Origin: Lysobacter sp. K5869
GTDB taxonomy: Bacteria; Pseudomonadota; Gammaproteobacteria; Xanthomonadales; Xanthomonadaceae
Assembly: GCF_018847975.1 (NCBI RefSeq)
Contig: NZ_CP072597.1
Location: forward strand, 5,619,001-5,683,000
Direction of reading: 5' to 3'
DNA length: 64,000 nucleotides
A model generated the notes under the pieces. That model did not search any database. It saw only the letters and a program-made list of their open reading frames with translations, and had not been told where the DNA came from. Below, piece by piece: positions 31,342 through 39,671 of this stretch (its first letter is position 1; every line of letters starts with the position of its first letter). Position numbers and translations under genes: made by a program.

Positions 31342-33585
31342 ATGGCCAAGACCCCCGCCACCAACGCAACGCTCACGCTGAAGATCGAACTGGAGAAACC
31401 CGCCCAAGGCGACGTGCACGCGTACGCCTTCGACCGCAACGGCCGCATGATCGCCCGCGCCCCCGTGCGCGACGGCGCCGTCGCGCTACCGTTGAACGAA
31501 AAACAGGCGCGCGAAAGCCGCGTGTTCCTCGCCCCCGACAACGCCGACAAACAACCCACGCTGCGCGACATGCAGCGCGCCCACGGTTACGAGATCGTGC
31601 TCGCCGACGGCCTGCGCGGCCGCCTGGTCGATCACGTGCGCGTGCCCGGCCGCGTCATCGACCTATGGCCGTTCTGCTTCTGCCCGGTGCGCGGCCGCGT
31701 CGTGCGCCCGGTCGGCCCCGCCGGCCACACGCAGGACCGTCCCGTCTGCGGCGCGCGCGTGCACATCTGCGAAGTGGACCGCTGGCCGCTGATCATCGCC
31801 CAGCTCCCCGACCGCGACATCCTGCGCCTGCGCGACGACCTGCTGCACGCGGTGCTGCGCAAGATCCCGATCCCGCCGCGCCCCGGCCCGGACCCCGATC
31901 CGATCGCGCGCGTCCGCACGCCGCTGCGTTTCCCAGGCGTCGAGGCCGCGATCAGCCCGCAGCCGCAGCCCAACGTCGGCGGCCTCGCGCGCAGCAATCT
32001 CGACCGCGTCGCGCTCAACCCGCAACCGCTGCCGCCCGGCATCGCGCTGCAACTGCAAGGCACGCCGCTGGCCGGACTCACCGCCTCGTCGATCAACCAG
32101 ATCCGCAGCGCGCTCACGCTCAATATCGACTCGCTGAAGTACTACCTGTGCCTGTGGCCGTGGTGGTGGTGGCGCTTCCGCTGCGACGAACTGGCGGTGG
32201 TGGAAACCGACGCCTTCGGCCGCTTCGAAAAACTGCTGATCTTCCGTTGCGACGGCGATCATCCCGACCTGTATTTCTGGGTCGAATACCCCATCGGCGG
32301 CAGTTGGGAAACCGTGTACCGCCCGCCCATCGCCTGCTGGACGCACTGGAACTACGTCTGCGGCACCGAAGTGATCTTGCGCGTGGACGACCCGCGCGTG
32401 CCCGCTTGCGGCGGCGATCCCGACCTGCCCGGCCTCAGCGTCGCGGTGATGTCGATCGGCCGCGGCGTGAGCCTCAAACAACTGCAGACCAACGGCCTCA
32501 CCACAGGCGGCGCGCCGTTCGGCGGCAAGATCGAACCGCGCGTCTGGATGAGCCGCGGCAACCTCATCGCCGCCGGCATCACCCACTATCGCTGGTCGTA
32601 CCGCCGGCTCACCGGCCCCGACGGCAGCACGCCCGCCGTCGGCGCGTGGACCATCGTCACCCGCGACGTGAAGCGCCACTACTCGGTGCTCGGCCCGGGC
32701 GGCCTGCCCGCGTTCCCGTCCGACCCGATGGGCCCGGACGGCGACAACAAGTTCCGCATCCAACCGCCCGACCCGCCCGCGCCCGGCCTGGACTGGGAAA
32801 CCCTGGACGAACGCGAAGACCTCGCCAGCGCGCATTTCGAAACCACGTTGCTGCCCAGCGGCCTGCCCGCCGGCGCCACCGACGCCGAGAAAGCCGCGGC
32901 CGCCGCCGGCCAGTACGAACTCAAGCTGGAACTGCTGCGCGCCGACAACAGCCTGGTCGATTGGACCGCCGCCGGCATCACCCTGGCCATCGCGGACGAG
33001 AACGCGCCGTTCGGCGCCGACGAAGTCGACACCATCGCCGCGCCCGCGTTCAACCGCGTGATGAGCGGCGCGCACCTGGTCGGCTTCCGCATGATCCTGC
33101 GCGTGGACAACAACCGCTGCGACGCCGACATCTACCCGGTGTCCGGCGCCGGCCTCAGCGTCGATGCCGAATGCGGCTTCATCGAGTACCAACCCGGCGC
33201 CGTGGCGACCTTGTCCTTCCTCGCCCGCCACCCGTGGGGCTTCGCCACCTTCGACTACACCACCACGCGCGGCACCTCCACGCCCGTGCCGCAAGCCGAC
33301 ACCGGCGGCATCGTCGGCGCCGCCAGCGCCGCATCCACCGACGGCAACTTCAGCGAAGGCCCGGACTTCGTCTACTCCAAACCGGTCCCGGTGAACACGC
33401 TGCTGACGGTGAACCCCGGCCCCAGCGGCGGCTGCGCCAACGCCGCCTTCGCCGAAGTGCTCAACGTCTGGGGCACCGCCACCGACGGCTACGGCACCCT
33501 GGGCTACAACGCCCACGACGCCGCGGCCTACGCGCTGGCGGTGCCGTGCGATTGCCACGGCAACGGCAACGGACACGGCCACTGA
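31342..33585 (+). CDS. large protein of unknown function with NPQPLPP motif
   Basis: A 747-aa protein without signal peptide or membrane helix. Residues about 108-150 (WPFCFCPVRGRVV, CGARVHICEVDRWP) look like a carboxypeptidase-regulatory-like beta domain. ALNPQPLPPG sits at 225-233, a tryptophan cluster (LWPWWWWRFRC) at 271-281, and a second beta domain (YFWVEYPIGGSWETVYRP) follows. The C-terminus is CDCHGNGNGHGH, which could bind metal. ATG 31342 has GAGGA 8 bp upstream and is preferred to the earlier in-frame starts. I do not recognise the function. Codon use is normal for the genome. Confidence 0.75.
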   Translation: MAKTPATNATLTLKIELEKPAQGDVHAYAFDRNGRMIARAPVRDGAVALPLNEKQARESRVFLAPDNADKQPTLRDMQRAHGYEIVLADGLRGRLVDHVRVPGRVIDLWPFCFCPVRGRVVRPVGPAGHTQDRPVCGARVHICEVDRWPLIIAQLPDRDILRLRDDLLHAVLRKIPIPPRPGPDPDPIARVRTPLRFPGVEAAISPQPQPNVGGLARSNLDRVALNPQPLPPGIALQLQGTPLAGLTASSINQIRSALTLNIDSLKYYLCLWPWWWWRFRCDELAVVETDAFGRFEKLLIFRCDGDHPDLYFWVEYPIGGSWETVYRPPIACWTHWNYVCGTEVILRVDDPRVPACGGDPDLPGLSVAVMSIGRGVSLKQLQTNGLTTGGAPFGGKIEPRVWMSRGNLIAAGITHYRWSYRRLTGPDGSTPAVGAWTIVTRDVKRHYSVLGPGGLPAFPSDPMGPDGDNKFRIQPPDPPAPGLDWETLDEREDLASAHFETTLLPSGLPAGATDAEKAAAAAGQYELKLELLRADNSLVDWTAAGITLAIADENAPFGADEVDTIAAPAFNRVMSGAHLVGFRMILRVDNNRCDADIYPVSGAGLSVDAECGFIEYQPGAVATLSFLARHPWGFATFDYTTTRGTSTPVPQADTGGIVGAASAASTDGNFSEGPDFVYSKPVPVNTLLTVNPGPSGGCANAAFAEVLNVWGTATDGYGTLGYNAHDAAAYALAVPCDCHGNGNGHGH

Positions 33586-33673
33586 AAGCCACGCCCGCCC
33601 CGCGCGCACGGACGCGCGCGGGGTGCGACACCGATGCGCGCCCGCCGCGGCGCGCATCGGCTAGAGTGCGCGC

Positions 33674-34057
33674 ATGGACGCCACGACGTGGATTTACCTC
33701 GCCGGCTTGCACAGCCTGGGTTTCGCGTTGTTCCACGTCGCGTTCTGGAAACTGTTTCGCTGGCGGCAGACCTTGCGCACCGCGACGGTCGCCGATCGCG
33801 CGATCATCCAGATCCTCAACCTGCGGCTGATCTACGTTCTGCTCGGCATCGCCGCGCTGTGCTTCGTGTTTCCCGACGAGCTGCAACGCACCGCGCTGGG
33901 GCGCGCGGTGTTGCTGGGGATGTCGTTGTTCTGGGTCGGACGGACCATCGAGCAGTTCGTGTTTCTGCGGATCAATCGGCCGATGGTGCATGCGTTGACG
34001 GCGCTGTTCGTTTTGGGCGCGGTGTTGTTCGCGGTGCCGTTGTGGCTTTCGGTTTGA
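33674..34057 (+). CDS. small integral membrane protein
   Basis: A 127-aa protein with four predicted transmembrane helices (about residues 6-25, 47-64, 78-95, 105-124) and the segments LHSLGFALFHVAFWKLFRW and RTIEQFVFLRI. Family not recognised. It starts 88 bp after the large unknown gene and may be in the same transcript. Confidence 0.75.
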   Translation: MDATTWIYLAGLHSLGFALFHVAFWKLFRWRQTLRTATVADRAIIQILNLRLIYVLLGIAALCFVFPDELQRTALGRAVLLGMSLFWVGRTIEQFVFLRINRPMVHALTALFVLGAVLFAVPLWLSV

Positions 34058-34223
34058 TGTGCATTGCGCACACTCTCGTTACACACAACTTGAAGGGCTT
34101 CGCGAACGTCCATTTGACAGGAGTTTTCGCGAGTAGCAGGCTCCGCATCGGAGCGTAGAAACTCCTCGTACAGCGGCATCCACCCCCGAAGCGGTGGATT
34201 TCCTTAATACGGGAGTTCCGCAT

Positions 34224-34466
34224 ATGTCTCGAAAGTCTACGCCCGCAATTGCAGCGGACTACGTCCTATTGCCAGTCGACGCCTACCATGGCCTACAGGC
34301 GTTCTATGCCGAATTGATCGGTATCGCTCAAGCCATCGACTCAGCTGCCACACCCGCTTCAGACGCCGACGATCTCGAACAATCCCGCCGCCGCGCCCTA
34401 GCCCGCGTCTTCCGCCTCTGGGCCGACCAAGTCCACGGCAACCTCGAAACGATCCGCTCCGACTAA
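34224..34466 (+). CDS. small hypothetical protein, intact copy of a duplicated gene
   Basis: An 80-aa soluble protein. It ends EQSRRRALARVFRLWADQVH and so on, a basic helix that is also encoded by the truncated copy at 34971. A GGGAG site lies 8 bp before ATG 34224. Function unknown. It marks the left border of the toxin/immunity region and runs opposite to it. Confidence 0.7.
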   Translation: MSRKSTPAIAADYVLLPVDAYHGLQAFYAELIGIAQAIDSAATPASDADDLEQSRRRALARVFRLWADQVHGNLETIRSD

Positions 34467-34573
34467 GCCCCCTCCCCGCCCACCGGTCGCCGTCCGGCCG
34501 GCGGCGACCTTCGGCTCCGCCGCTCCCGAACACGGGCATTTCGACCGCTATCGCAAGTAGCGCTGCGTAAAAA

Positions 34574-34939
34574 TCAAAGAGTGCCGGCGCTGGGATCTAA
34601 GGGCTTGCGTAGTGCTTCAATTTCGCGAGCGATGAGTGCAGAAGCGCCTTCAAGTCTCGCGATGAGCTGAGGGTGAGATGCGGAAAACTCCGCAATGGCC
34701 TTCAGAACGCCTTCGTAGGCCTCCTGCTCGGAAATAGTGATTTTTTCCGTTACAAAAATTAATTGAACTCCATCGAACTCGTCTCCAGGGTCGGCCTCCG
34801 GATCCTTTCCAAAAACGCACGTGTAGTCGTTGTAGCCAAAACCCCTTCTCTGAGGAGCGCCTTCAATGGCGACCAGGAACAGGTTGGGCGGAAGGACTTT
34901 GTAGAGCGCTGCCGCGGCATTGATGTTGGCTAGGTTCAT
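34574..34939 (-). CDS. small hypothetical protein, possible immunity protein
   Basis: A 121-aa acidic soluble protein (MNLANINAAAALYKVLPPN at the start). It has FGYNDYTCVFGKDPEADPGDEFDG in the middle and a helical C-terminus. Its G+C is lower than its flanks, and it lies between two copies of a direct repeat next to SUKH-type genes. Its position suggests an immunity gene, but no family is recognised. An in-frame start at 34951 is possible. Confidence 0.6.
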   Translation of the reverse strand: MNLANINAAAALYKVLPPNLFLVAIEGAPQRRGFGYNDYTCVFGKDPEADPGDEFDGVQLIFVTEKITISEQEAYEGVLKAIAEFSASHPQLIARLEGASALIAREIEALRKPLDPSAGTL

Positions 34940-34970
34940 GACACAGCCCATGGGGTGTAGGAACTAGTGT

Positions 34971-35162
34971 GGCACCTGCCAGAGCCTGCGAGCCCTCCGC
35001 GACGAACTGATCGGCACCGCCCAAACCATCGACCCCGCCACCGCCCCGACGCCCGACCTGCGCAGCAAACCCGAACAATCCCGCCGCCGCGCCCTGGCCC
35101 GCGTGTTCCGCCTCTGGGCCGACCAAGTCCACGGCAACCTCGAAACGATCCGCTCCGACTAA
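34971..35162 (+). pseudogene. 5'-truncated copy of the 80-aa gene
   Basis: The frame reads LRALRDELIGTAQTID, then EQSRRRALARVFRLWADQVH and the same end as the gene at 34224, with a TAG just upstream (34965) and no start codon. About the last two thirds are preserved. Confidence 0.8.
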
Positions 35163-35216
35163 GCTCCCTCCCCGCCCACCGGTCGCCGTCCGGCCGGCGG
35201 CGACCTTCGGCTCTGC

Positions 35217-35649
35217 TGCAATCGCAAGTGTTTTTACCTTGCGCGCAAGTCACCACGGCGCGAACGCAAGCCGCCATGAGTCGCACGCAACCCGATTTTC
35301 CTTGAACACAAGCCGCCGAGCCTCATCGCCGGCCCACGCGATCCCGTCGCAAACCCAAAACACCCGACCGCAAGACCCAACGTGTTGCGAGTTCGAGTCC
35401 TGTTGCGTTACGACCGGGACGAATCGCCTTGCCCGCGACCCTTTTTCGAGCCAACCGCAAGACATTTAGCGTTGCGCGCCACTCACAAAACCTTGCGGTC
35501 GCAAACCCGCAAGCCTTGCGTGCAAGCCCGTCGGCTTGCGCGCGAGCCGTCGCAGCCCGCGCGCGAGGCTCACTGCCTCGGCCTCGGAGCGAACCATGTC
35601 GCCATCGAGATCCGGCCGCTTGTCAGCCTTGCCGTCGACAGCGCCTCAA
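35217..35649. other. gene-free spacer dense in TTGCG/CGCAA words
   Basis: No gene is supported. Between 35217 and 35590 the words CTTGCG, TTGCG, CGCAAG and CGCAA occur more than fifteen times on either strand, often as close pairs (for example near 35240 and 35490-35530). The spacing is irregular. Confidence 0.6.
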
Positions 35650-36123
35650 TCACCTCAACTGCGCGAGGATCTCTTGAGCAAACTCCCCAGCGAAAGCAGA
35701 TCTGAATTGCTCGACGGTTTCGCGCATGTACTGCGAGAACGAGCTAGCAGCCAACTCGACCGATCCGTCATCGAACACCCGATAGACAGGGGGATCTTCG
35801 TTTCCATCGCAAATGAAATATTGAAACTGCGCGCCCTGATAGGCGCAGAAAACAAATGCATGGTCCGGCAACTGAAAATCGACACCCTCCTCCGCGATCA
35901 AGTCCAGCAGCTTTTTCTTCAGAACCTCGATATCCGGGTAGAAGAAGTTGATGTCATAGCACAGCAATCCCGCGGACCGGCCGCATTCGCGCAAGAACAT
36001 CTTGTAGAGCGATGGCAGCTTGACTCCCTGGATGCCTTCCACCGACTCGATTTCGCGGTCGTCCATTCCGGCAATCGGAATTTTCTGATCCAGCCCCGCG
36101 GATACGATCCAATCTCTGAACAT
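35650..36123 (-). CDS. SUKH (SMI1/KNR4) family immunity-type protein
   Basis: A 157-aa soluble acidic protein. The SUKH pattern is visible: VEGIQGVKLPSLYKMFLREC followed by a Gly, the central strand FVFCAYQGAQFQYFICDGNE, and a C-terminal helix. SUKH proteins are the commonest immunity proteins for bacterial polymorphic nuclease toxins. It is a paralogue of the next gene upstream (36142-36597), sharing KSAGLLC/RSAGLLC and YQGxQxxYxICDG. No matching toxin domain is found in the window, so this is probably a stored (orphan) immunity gene. Confidence 0.8.
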   Translation of the reverse strand: MFRDWIVSAGLDQKIPIAGMDDREIESVEGIQGVKLPSLYKMFLRECGRSAGLLCYDINFFYPDIEVLKKKLLDLIAEEGVDFQLPDHAFVFCAYQGAQFQYFICDGNEDPPVYRVFDDGSVELAASSFSQYMRETVEQFRSAFAGEFAQEILAQLR

Positions 36124-36141
36124 GACCCCGCTTTTCTCCTG

Positions 36142-36597
36142 TTAGCTTCGATACATGCCCTGATAGCTCCTGATCATCTGTTCGATGTATGAAGTGAAAG
36201 ATGCATGGATCCGCGAGCCCCCTTTTATAAGCGTCAGACGAAAGACGGCGGGGTCACCAGACCCGTCGCAAATCAAGTAGTCGTGCTGCCTCCCCTGATA
36301 GGAGCCGATCACAAGCGCATTCTCAGGAAGAGAGAACTCGAACCCCTTCATATCCTCATCGTCGTCATCGAGAATTTCTTGCACGTCCCGCTTCAGACAT
36401 TTCAAATCCGGATAGAAAAAATAAGCATCATCACAAAGCAATCCGGCAGACTTGCCGCATTCGAGCAGGAACGCCCTGTAAGCCGGAGGAACGACCACCT
36501 GCTGAGCGAGTTCGATCTCCCTGATTTCATCGGGTGAAATTCCTTGAATCGGAAGATCGCCCTGCAAGCCCGCGGCAATAATCTTTTCTTTGTACAT
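36142..36597 (-). CDS. SUKH (SMI1/KNR4) family immunity-type protein, paralogue
   Basis: A 151-aa acidic protein with the same order of motifs as its neighbour: VVVPPAYRAFLLECGKSAGL, YFFYPDLKCLKRDV, IGSYQGRQHDYLICDGSGDP. It is 18 bp upstream of the second SUKH gene, so they are probably one transcript. ATG 36597 with GGGA upstream is used; an earlier GTG-type extension to 36624 is possible. Confidence 0.8.
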   Translation of the reverse strand: MYKEKIIAAGLQGDLPIQGISPDEIREIELAQQVVVPPAYRAFLLECGKSAGLLCDDAYFFYPDLKCLKRDVQEILDDDDEDMKGFEFSLPENALVIGSYQGRQHDYLICDGSGDPAVFRLTLIKGGSRIHASFTSYIEQMIRSYQGMYRS

Positions 36598-36633
36598 AAT
36601 GGCATCCCGTAGCCCAACCTGCACCGACTCCCC

Positions 36634-37433
36634 TCAACCGATGATCAACACCGCCTCTGGACGCGCATCGAAGATGGGCCGAAAATCGAGGACGAGCCGC
36701 GTCAATTTTTCATCCATCGCGGCCCTGGCTTCCACCGACAGTCGCTGATCCGCATTGAGATTCTCTTTCAACACGTCAATTTGGCGGGAAAACTCGTCGA
36801 AATCTTTTCCGGTCACTTCAACCATGCTGCTCCAGTGTTCGCACAGATCGAGCGAAAACTTCTCGGCGATAGGCTCGATGAAGTCGGAGAAGAAGGCCTC
36901 GGTGGAGATGCCCCTATTGTGGAAGCAGGTACCAGACTACATGCAACTACATTATCGGCTAGGCTTAATGCGGCACCATACCCCTTGGGATCAGCGCTTT
37001 CGAACTCAACACTGACCATGTTGCCAGAGCCATCGAAATCGGATACCAAAAGACTGCGCCTCCCTTCTGTTTTAATCACATGCACCGCCCGCCCTGGGGA
37101 GGAGGCAATCCTTTCTGAAGTTGAGTTCGGCTCAGTGCCGAATTTGCCAACAGCAATTTTCAACTCCGCGCCGTAAGCCAACAATTCGCCAACCGTGGGA
37201 TAACCGCGCAGACCATTACGAAGCGCACCGCGAACGACGCCCGTGTCCCTTAGGCACACTCCATAGTACGTGCTCAGCGGATACAGGCTCGTCGAAAGCA
37301 ACTCCCTGCTTGTCAGGCGGGTGCTCGCTGACCGCTCACCCTTAACCTCCTGACTATCAGAGTTAGGCTTGGTGCAACCAGACAGGAGCAACACGGCACC
37401 TATCACGATGTACTGGATCAATTGCATTCGCAT
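36634..37433 (-). pseudogene. lipoprotein gene with a frameshift
   Basis: The 5' part encodes MRMQLIQYIVIGAVLLLSGC, a lipoprotein signal, then a soluble domain (LLVSDFDGSGNMVSVEFESA). Near 36910-36936 the frame breaks: the reading continues only in another frame as STEAFFSDFIEPIAEKF, SLDLCEHWSSMVEV and on to a stop at 36634. One extra base would join them as SLVPASTNRGISTEAFF. The second frame has a stop at 36937-36939 and no start, so it is not a separate gene. Either a decayed immunity lipoprotein or a sequencing error. Confidence 0.75.
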
Positions 37434-37606
37434 CCCTCGACGTTCCACCTTTCAAGCAGTCTGACCGCTTTTGACCTGGTTGGTATTTGTGCGAGACGCC
37501 CCGTATCGCACACGCGCCTCGACGGCTCAGCCATGAGGTCCATCCGCTCGCGGCCGGGATTCGATGGCGTGCGGCCGGTTGCCCGACATGGGTGCCGAGG
37601 CGGTCG

Positions 37607-37637
37607 CCAAAAGAAAGGCCCCGTTGCCGGGGCCTGA
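37607..37637 (-). terminator. rho-independent terminator
   Basis: On the minus strand, stem GGCCCCGGCAACGGGGCC followed by TTTCTTTT, about 40 bp past the stop of the gene at 37673. Confidence 0.8.
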
Positions 37638-37672
37638 ACTTTGTACCTGACTTCGACGTTTCGACCTTCGGC

Positions 37673-38197
37673 CTAATGGGTCCGCTCGGGGAACGCGTCT
37701 TTCTTCATGCGCACGCACCCACCTTTTTTGGTGAAGAACGGCGGCTTTACCGCGATTTCGCTATGGCACCGGTATCCGACGTCGTACTGAACTCGCCGAT
37801 ACTTTAATCCGAACTTCTTCTGTAGCGAATCCAGAGCGCAGGACGCGCGCAAGTCTCCGGTCTGAGCCAAGCAGTGCTTCGCCGACCTCGCAACGATGCG
37901 ATCCGCCACATCGCTTCTGCGCCTCGTGTAGTCCTCGTCGCGGTCGAGGAAATAGAACAGGACGAACACCGCGTCCCACGCTTCTTCAGACGACTTGGCG
38001 CCCACACCGACGACCTCCTGACACCAGTCGCCGCCGCAAAACTCGATGGACCCTTTCGCGGCGCGAGGCCAGTATTTCGCTTCGGGATAATCGCCTTTAA
38101 GTACTGCGAGTCCTTGTAGTCCATCAGGAGCCGCGAAGACGCCGGGGGCCATAACGAGCAGCACAGAGAGCAAGGCAGAAATTATCAGCATGCGCAT
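37673..38197 (-). CDS. secreted cysteine-containing hypothetical protein, possible immunity protein
   Basis: A 174-aa exported protein: signal peptide MRMLIISALLSVLLVMAPG with cleavage after GVFA, then a domain with about six Cys (FCGGDWCQEVV; KHCLAQTGDLRASC; YRCHSE; GGCVRMKKD). Six Cys suggests periplasmic disulfides. GGGTGAT precedes ATG 38197. It has its own terminator. It belongs to the row of small exported or soluble genes behind the Rhs gene; an immunity role is inferred only from position. Confidence 0.65.
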   Translation of the reverse strand: MRMLIISALLSVLLVMAPGVFAAPDGLQGLAVLKGDYPEAKYWPRAAKGSIEFCGGDWCQEVVGVGAKSSEEAWDAVFVLFYFLDRDEDYTRRRSDVADRIVARSAKHCLAQTGDLRASCALDSLQKKFGLKYRRVQYDVGYRCHSEIAVKPPFFTKKGGCVRMKKDAFPERTH

Positions 38198-38410
38198 GAC
38201 ATCACCCGATGGTTGGAGAGCGTGGCATTCCAACAAGACGCGGCTGAACATTACGACCGCTGGGCCGTAGAATGGTGCTTAGCGCCGAGGCGGACACATT
38301 GTTGTCTGGCGCGATCGACAATTGCCAGTGATTAGGCATATGCCTCATCCCGCTATTGCACCGACGGCTAAGTTGGCGCCGGGAGAGCGTTCTCCCCGGC
38401 TCCTTACGCA

Positions 38411-38893
38411 TTACGCAGGTTCTGGACCGTAGCAGGGAGATCCGAACCGCCGCTTAGCGTCGATGTTTGGACACGCCTTGAGTTCGCGCACGCCATCTTC
38501 ATCGCCGTTCTTCGCGGCGCGCTCCAGCCAATAGAGCGCGCGTGTTTGCGTCAGTCGATCCTTGCTGACCGCCATCAGCTGATAGGCCCGAAACATCAGA
38601 CGAGGGTCCCCGTTCTCAGCGCCTATCAGCGCCCAATCGAGAGCCCTTCTCTGCATCTGTTCGATCTTTCCTTTGGGCAGCAGATAGAAGTAGTGATCTG
38701 ACAGCTTCATGGCTGCGTCGCCAGAACCTTTATTGGCCTCCTCGGAAAACTGCTTGATCTGCTCAGCCGAAAGTGTGTAGCTGGGTTGAGAAACAACGCG
38801 GTCTTCCGGCTGGACTAGCGCGACTGGTTCGTTGGCCAAGCAAGCAAACGACATCAGCATCGGGAAGAACGGTGCGAATTGCAGCCTGGCCAT
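38411..38893 (-). CDS. secreted Sel1-like repeat protein, paralogue of the Rhs-linked immunity candidate
   Basis: A 160-aa exported protein (signal MARLQFAPFFPMLMSFACLA). It shares with the gene at 39178 the block RVVSQPSY-LSAE-IK-FSEEA-KGSGDAA-KLSDHYFY-LPKGKI, then a Sel1-like pair of helices (WALIGAENGDPRLMFRAYQL; WLERAAKNGDEDGVRELKAC). More than half of residues match. It follows what looks like a relic of an Rhs 3' end. A GTG at 38902 is an alternative start. Confidence 0.75.
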   Translation of the reverse strand: MARLQFAPFFPMLMSFACLANEPVALVQPEDRVVSQPSYTLSAEQIKQFSEEANKGSGDAAMKLSDHYFYLLPKGKIEQMQRRALDWALIGAENGDPRLMFRAYQLMAVSKDRLTQTRALYWLERAAKNGDEDGVRELKACPNIDAKRRFGSPCYGPEPA

Positions 38894-38929
38894 GTCGATC
38901 ACTTGTTTGGAGGTGGAAAAGAAAAGGGA

Positions 38930-38953
38930 GGAGCTAGGCTGCTCCCTTTTTAA
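38930..38953. terminator. bidirectional terminator-like hairpin
   Basis: GGGAG/CTCCC stem flanked by A-runs on one side and T-runs on the other, so it could end transcripts on either strand. It lies between the two Sel1-like genes. Confidence 0.6.
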
Positions 38954-39037
38954 ATAGGATAGCTAAGCGGCTATGTGCACCTAGGGCGTCGTAAAGGCCT
39001 CGGACTGGGCGCCGGGCTCGCTTCCTTTTACAGACAG

Positions 39038-39178
39038 CTACTCGGCATAGACGAACCCGATCTTTGGTTCGCCTGCGCCCTTGGTATCGATCAACAACTC
39101 AGACCGGTCCACACAATACCGCCCTGGGACGATCGGCCGGGAATACTCAAAGCAAAACTCGCCCTTAGAGACCTTAAT
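39038..39178 (-). pseudogene. orphan coding fragment
   Basis: After the stop of the Sel1-like gene a 45-codon frame reads IKVSKGEFCFEYSRPIVPGR, then YCVDRSELLIDTKGAGEPKI and GFVYAE before a TAG. The amino-acid make-up is that of a real protein, but there is no start codon with a ribosome site; it opens in another frame inside the Sel1-like gene. Probably the tail of a lost gene. Confidence 0.4.
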
Positions 39179-39666
39179 TACTCCCCTGTTGACTGGGGTC
39201 CGAAGCAGGGAATGTCGAACGGTCGCTTCGCTTCAAGATTCGGGCATTCCTTGATCTGTACCAGTGCATCCGCATCTCCATTCTTCGCGGCCTGCTGCAG
39301 CCAGAATAGCGAGCGAGTCTGCACCGGCCGCTGGTCGCTAACAGACATCAACTGGTAGGCCCTATACATCGCGCGGACATGACCATTCTCGGCCCCTATC
39401 AGCGCCCAGTCCAACGACTTCTGACGCATCTGCGGGATTTTCCCTTTTGGCAGTGAGTAGAAGTAATGATCAGAGAGTTTAACGGCTGCGTCCCCTGACC
39501 CCTTGTACGCCTCTTCGGAAAATCGTTTGATCGCCTCAGCGGAAAGTTGATAGCTCGGTTGAGAAACAACGCGATCCGCAGGTAGGGACGCAGCGGCACG
39601 CTCATCGGCCAAGCAGTTCAACGACAGAAGAACTAAACAGGTCGGTACCAATTTGAGGATGCCCAT
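39178..39666 (-). CDS. secreted Sel1-like protein, probable immunity protein of the Rhs toxin
   Basis: A 162-aa exported protein with signal MGILKLVPTCLVLLSLNCLA and Sel1/TPR-like helices (DAAVKLSDHYFYSLPKGKI; WALIGAENGHVRAMYRAYQL; WLQQAAKNGDADALVQIKEC). It begins 5 bp after the Rhs stop; a GTG at 39675 would even overlap it (GTGA). Polymorphic toxins are nearly always followed directly by their immunity gene. The export signal would place it in the periplasm, matching an exported toxin. Confidence 0.75.
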   Translation of the reverse strand: MGILKLVPTCLVLLSLNCLADERAAASLPADRVVSQPSYQLSAEAIKRFSEEAYKGSGDAAVKLSDHYFYSLPKGKIPQMRQKSLDWALIGAENGHVRAMYRAYQLMSVSDQRPVQTRSLFWLQQAAKNGDADALVQIKECPNLEAKRPFDIPCFGPQSTGE

Positions 39667-39671
39667 GTCGA

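Larger units (their letters stand above)
34377..35213. repeat. 141-bp direct repeat flanking a small gene
   Basis: Bases 34377-34517 recur at 35073-35213 (offset 696) with only about three mismatches. Each copy covers the end of the 80-aa gene, its stop and a GC-rich hairpin (CACCGGTCGCC with CGGCGGCGACC). The segment between carries the minus-strand gene at 34574. Confidence 0.9.

Noticed and set aside
35380..35400. GTTCGAGTCC, a tRNA T-loop-like string
   Set aside because: The flanking bases do not form a T-stem and no acceptor, D or anticodon arm can be built around it.
36634..36825. Separate small gene at the end of the frameshifted lipoprotein gene
   Set aside because: The frame stays protein-like well upstream of its first ATG, up to a stop at 36937-36939, so it is the tail of a broken gene.
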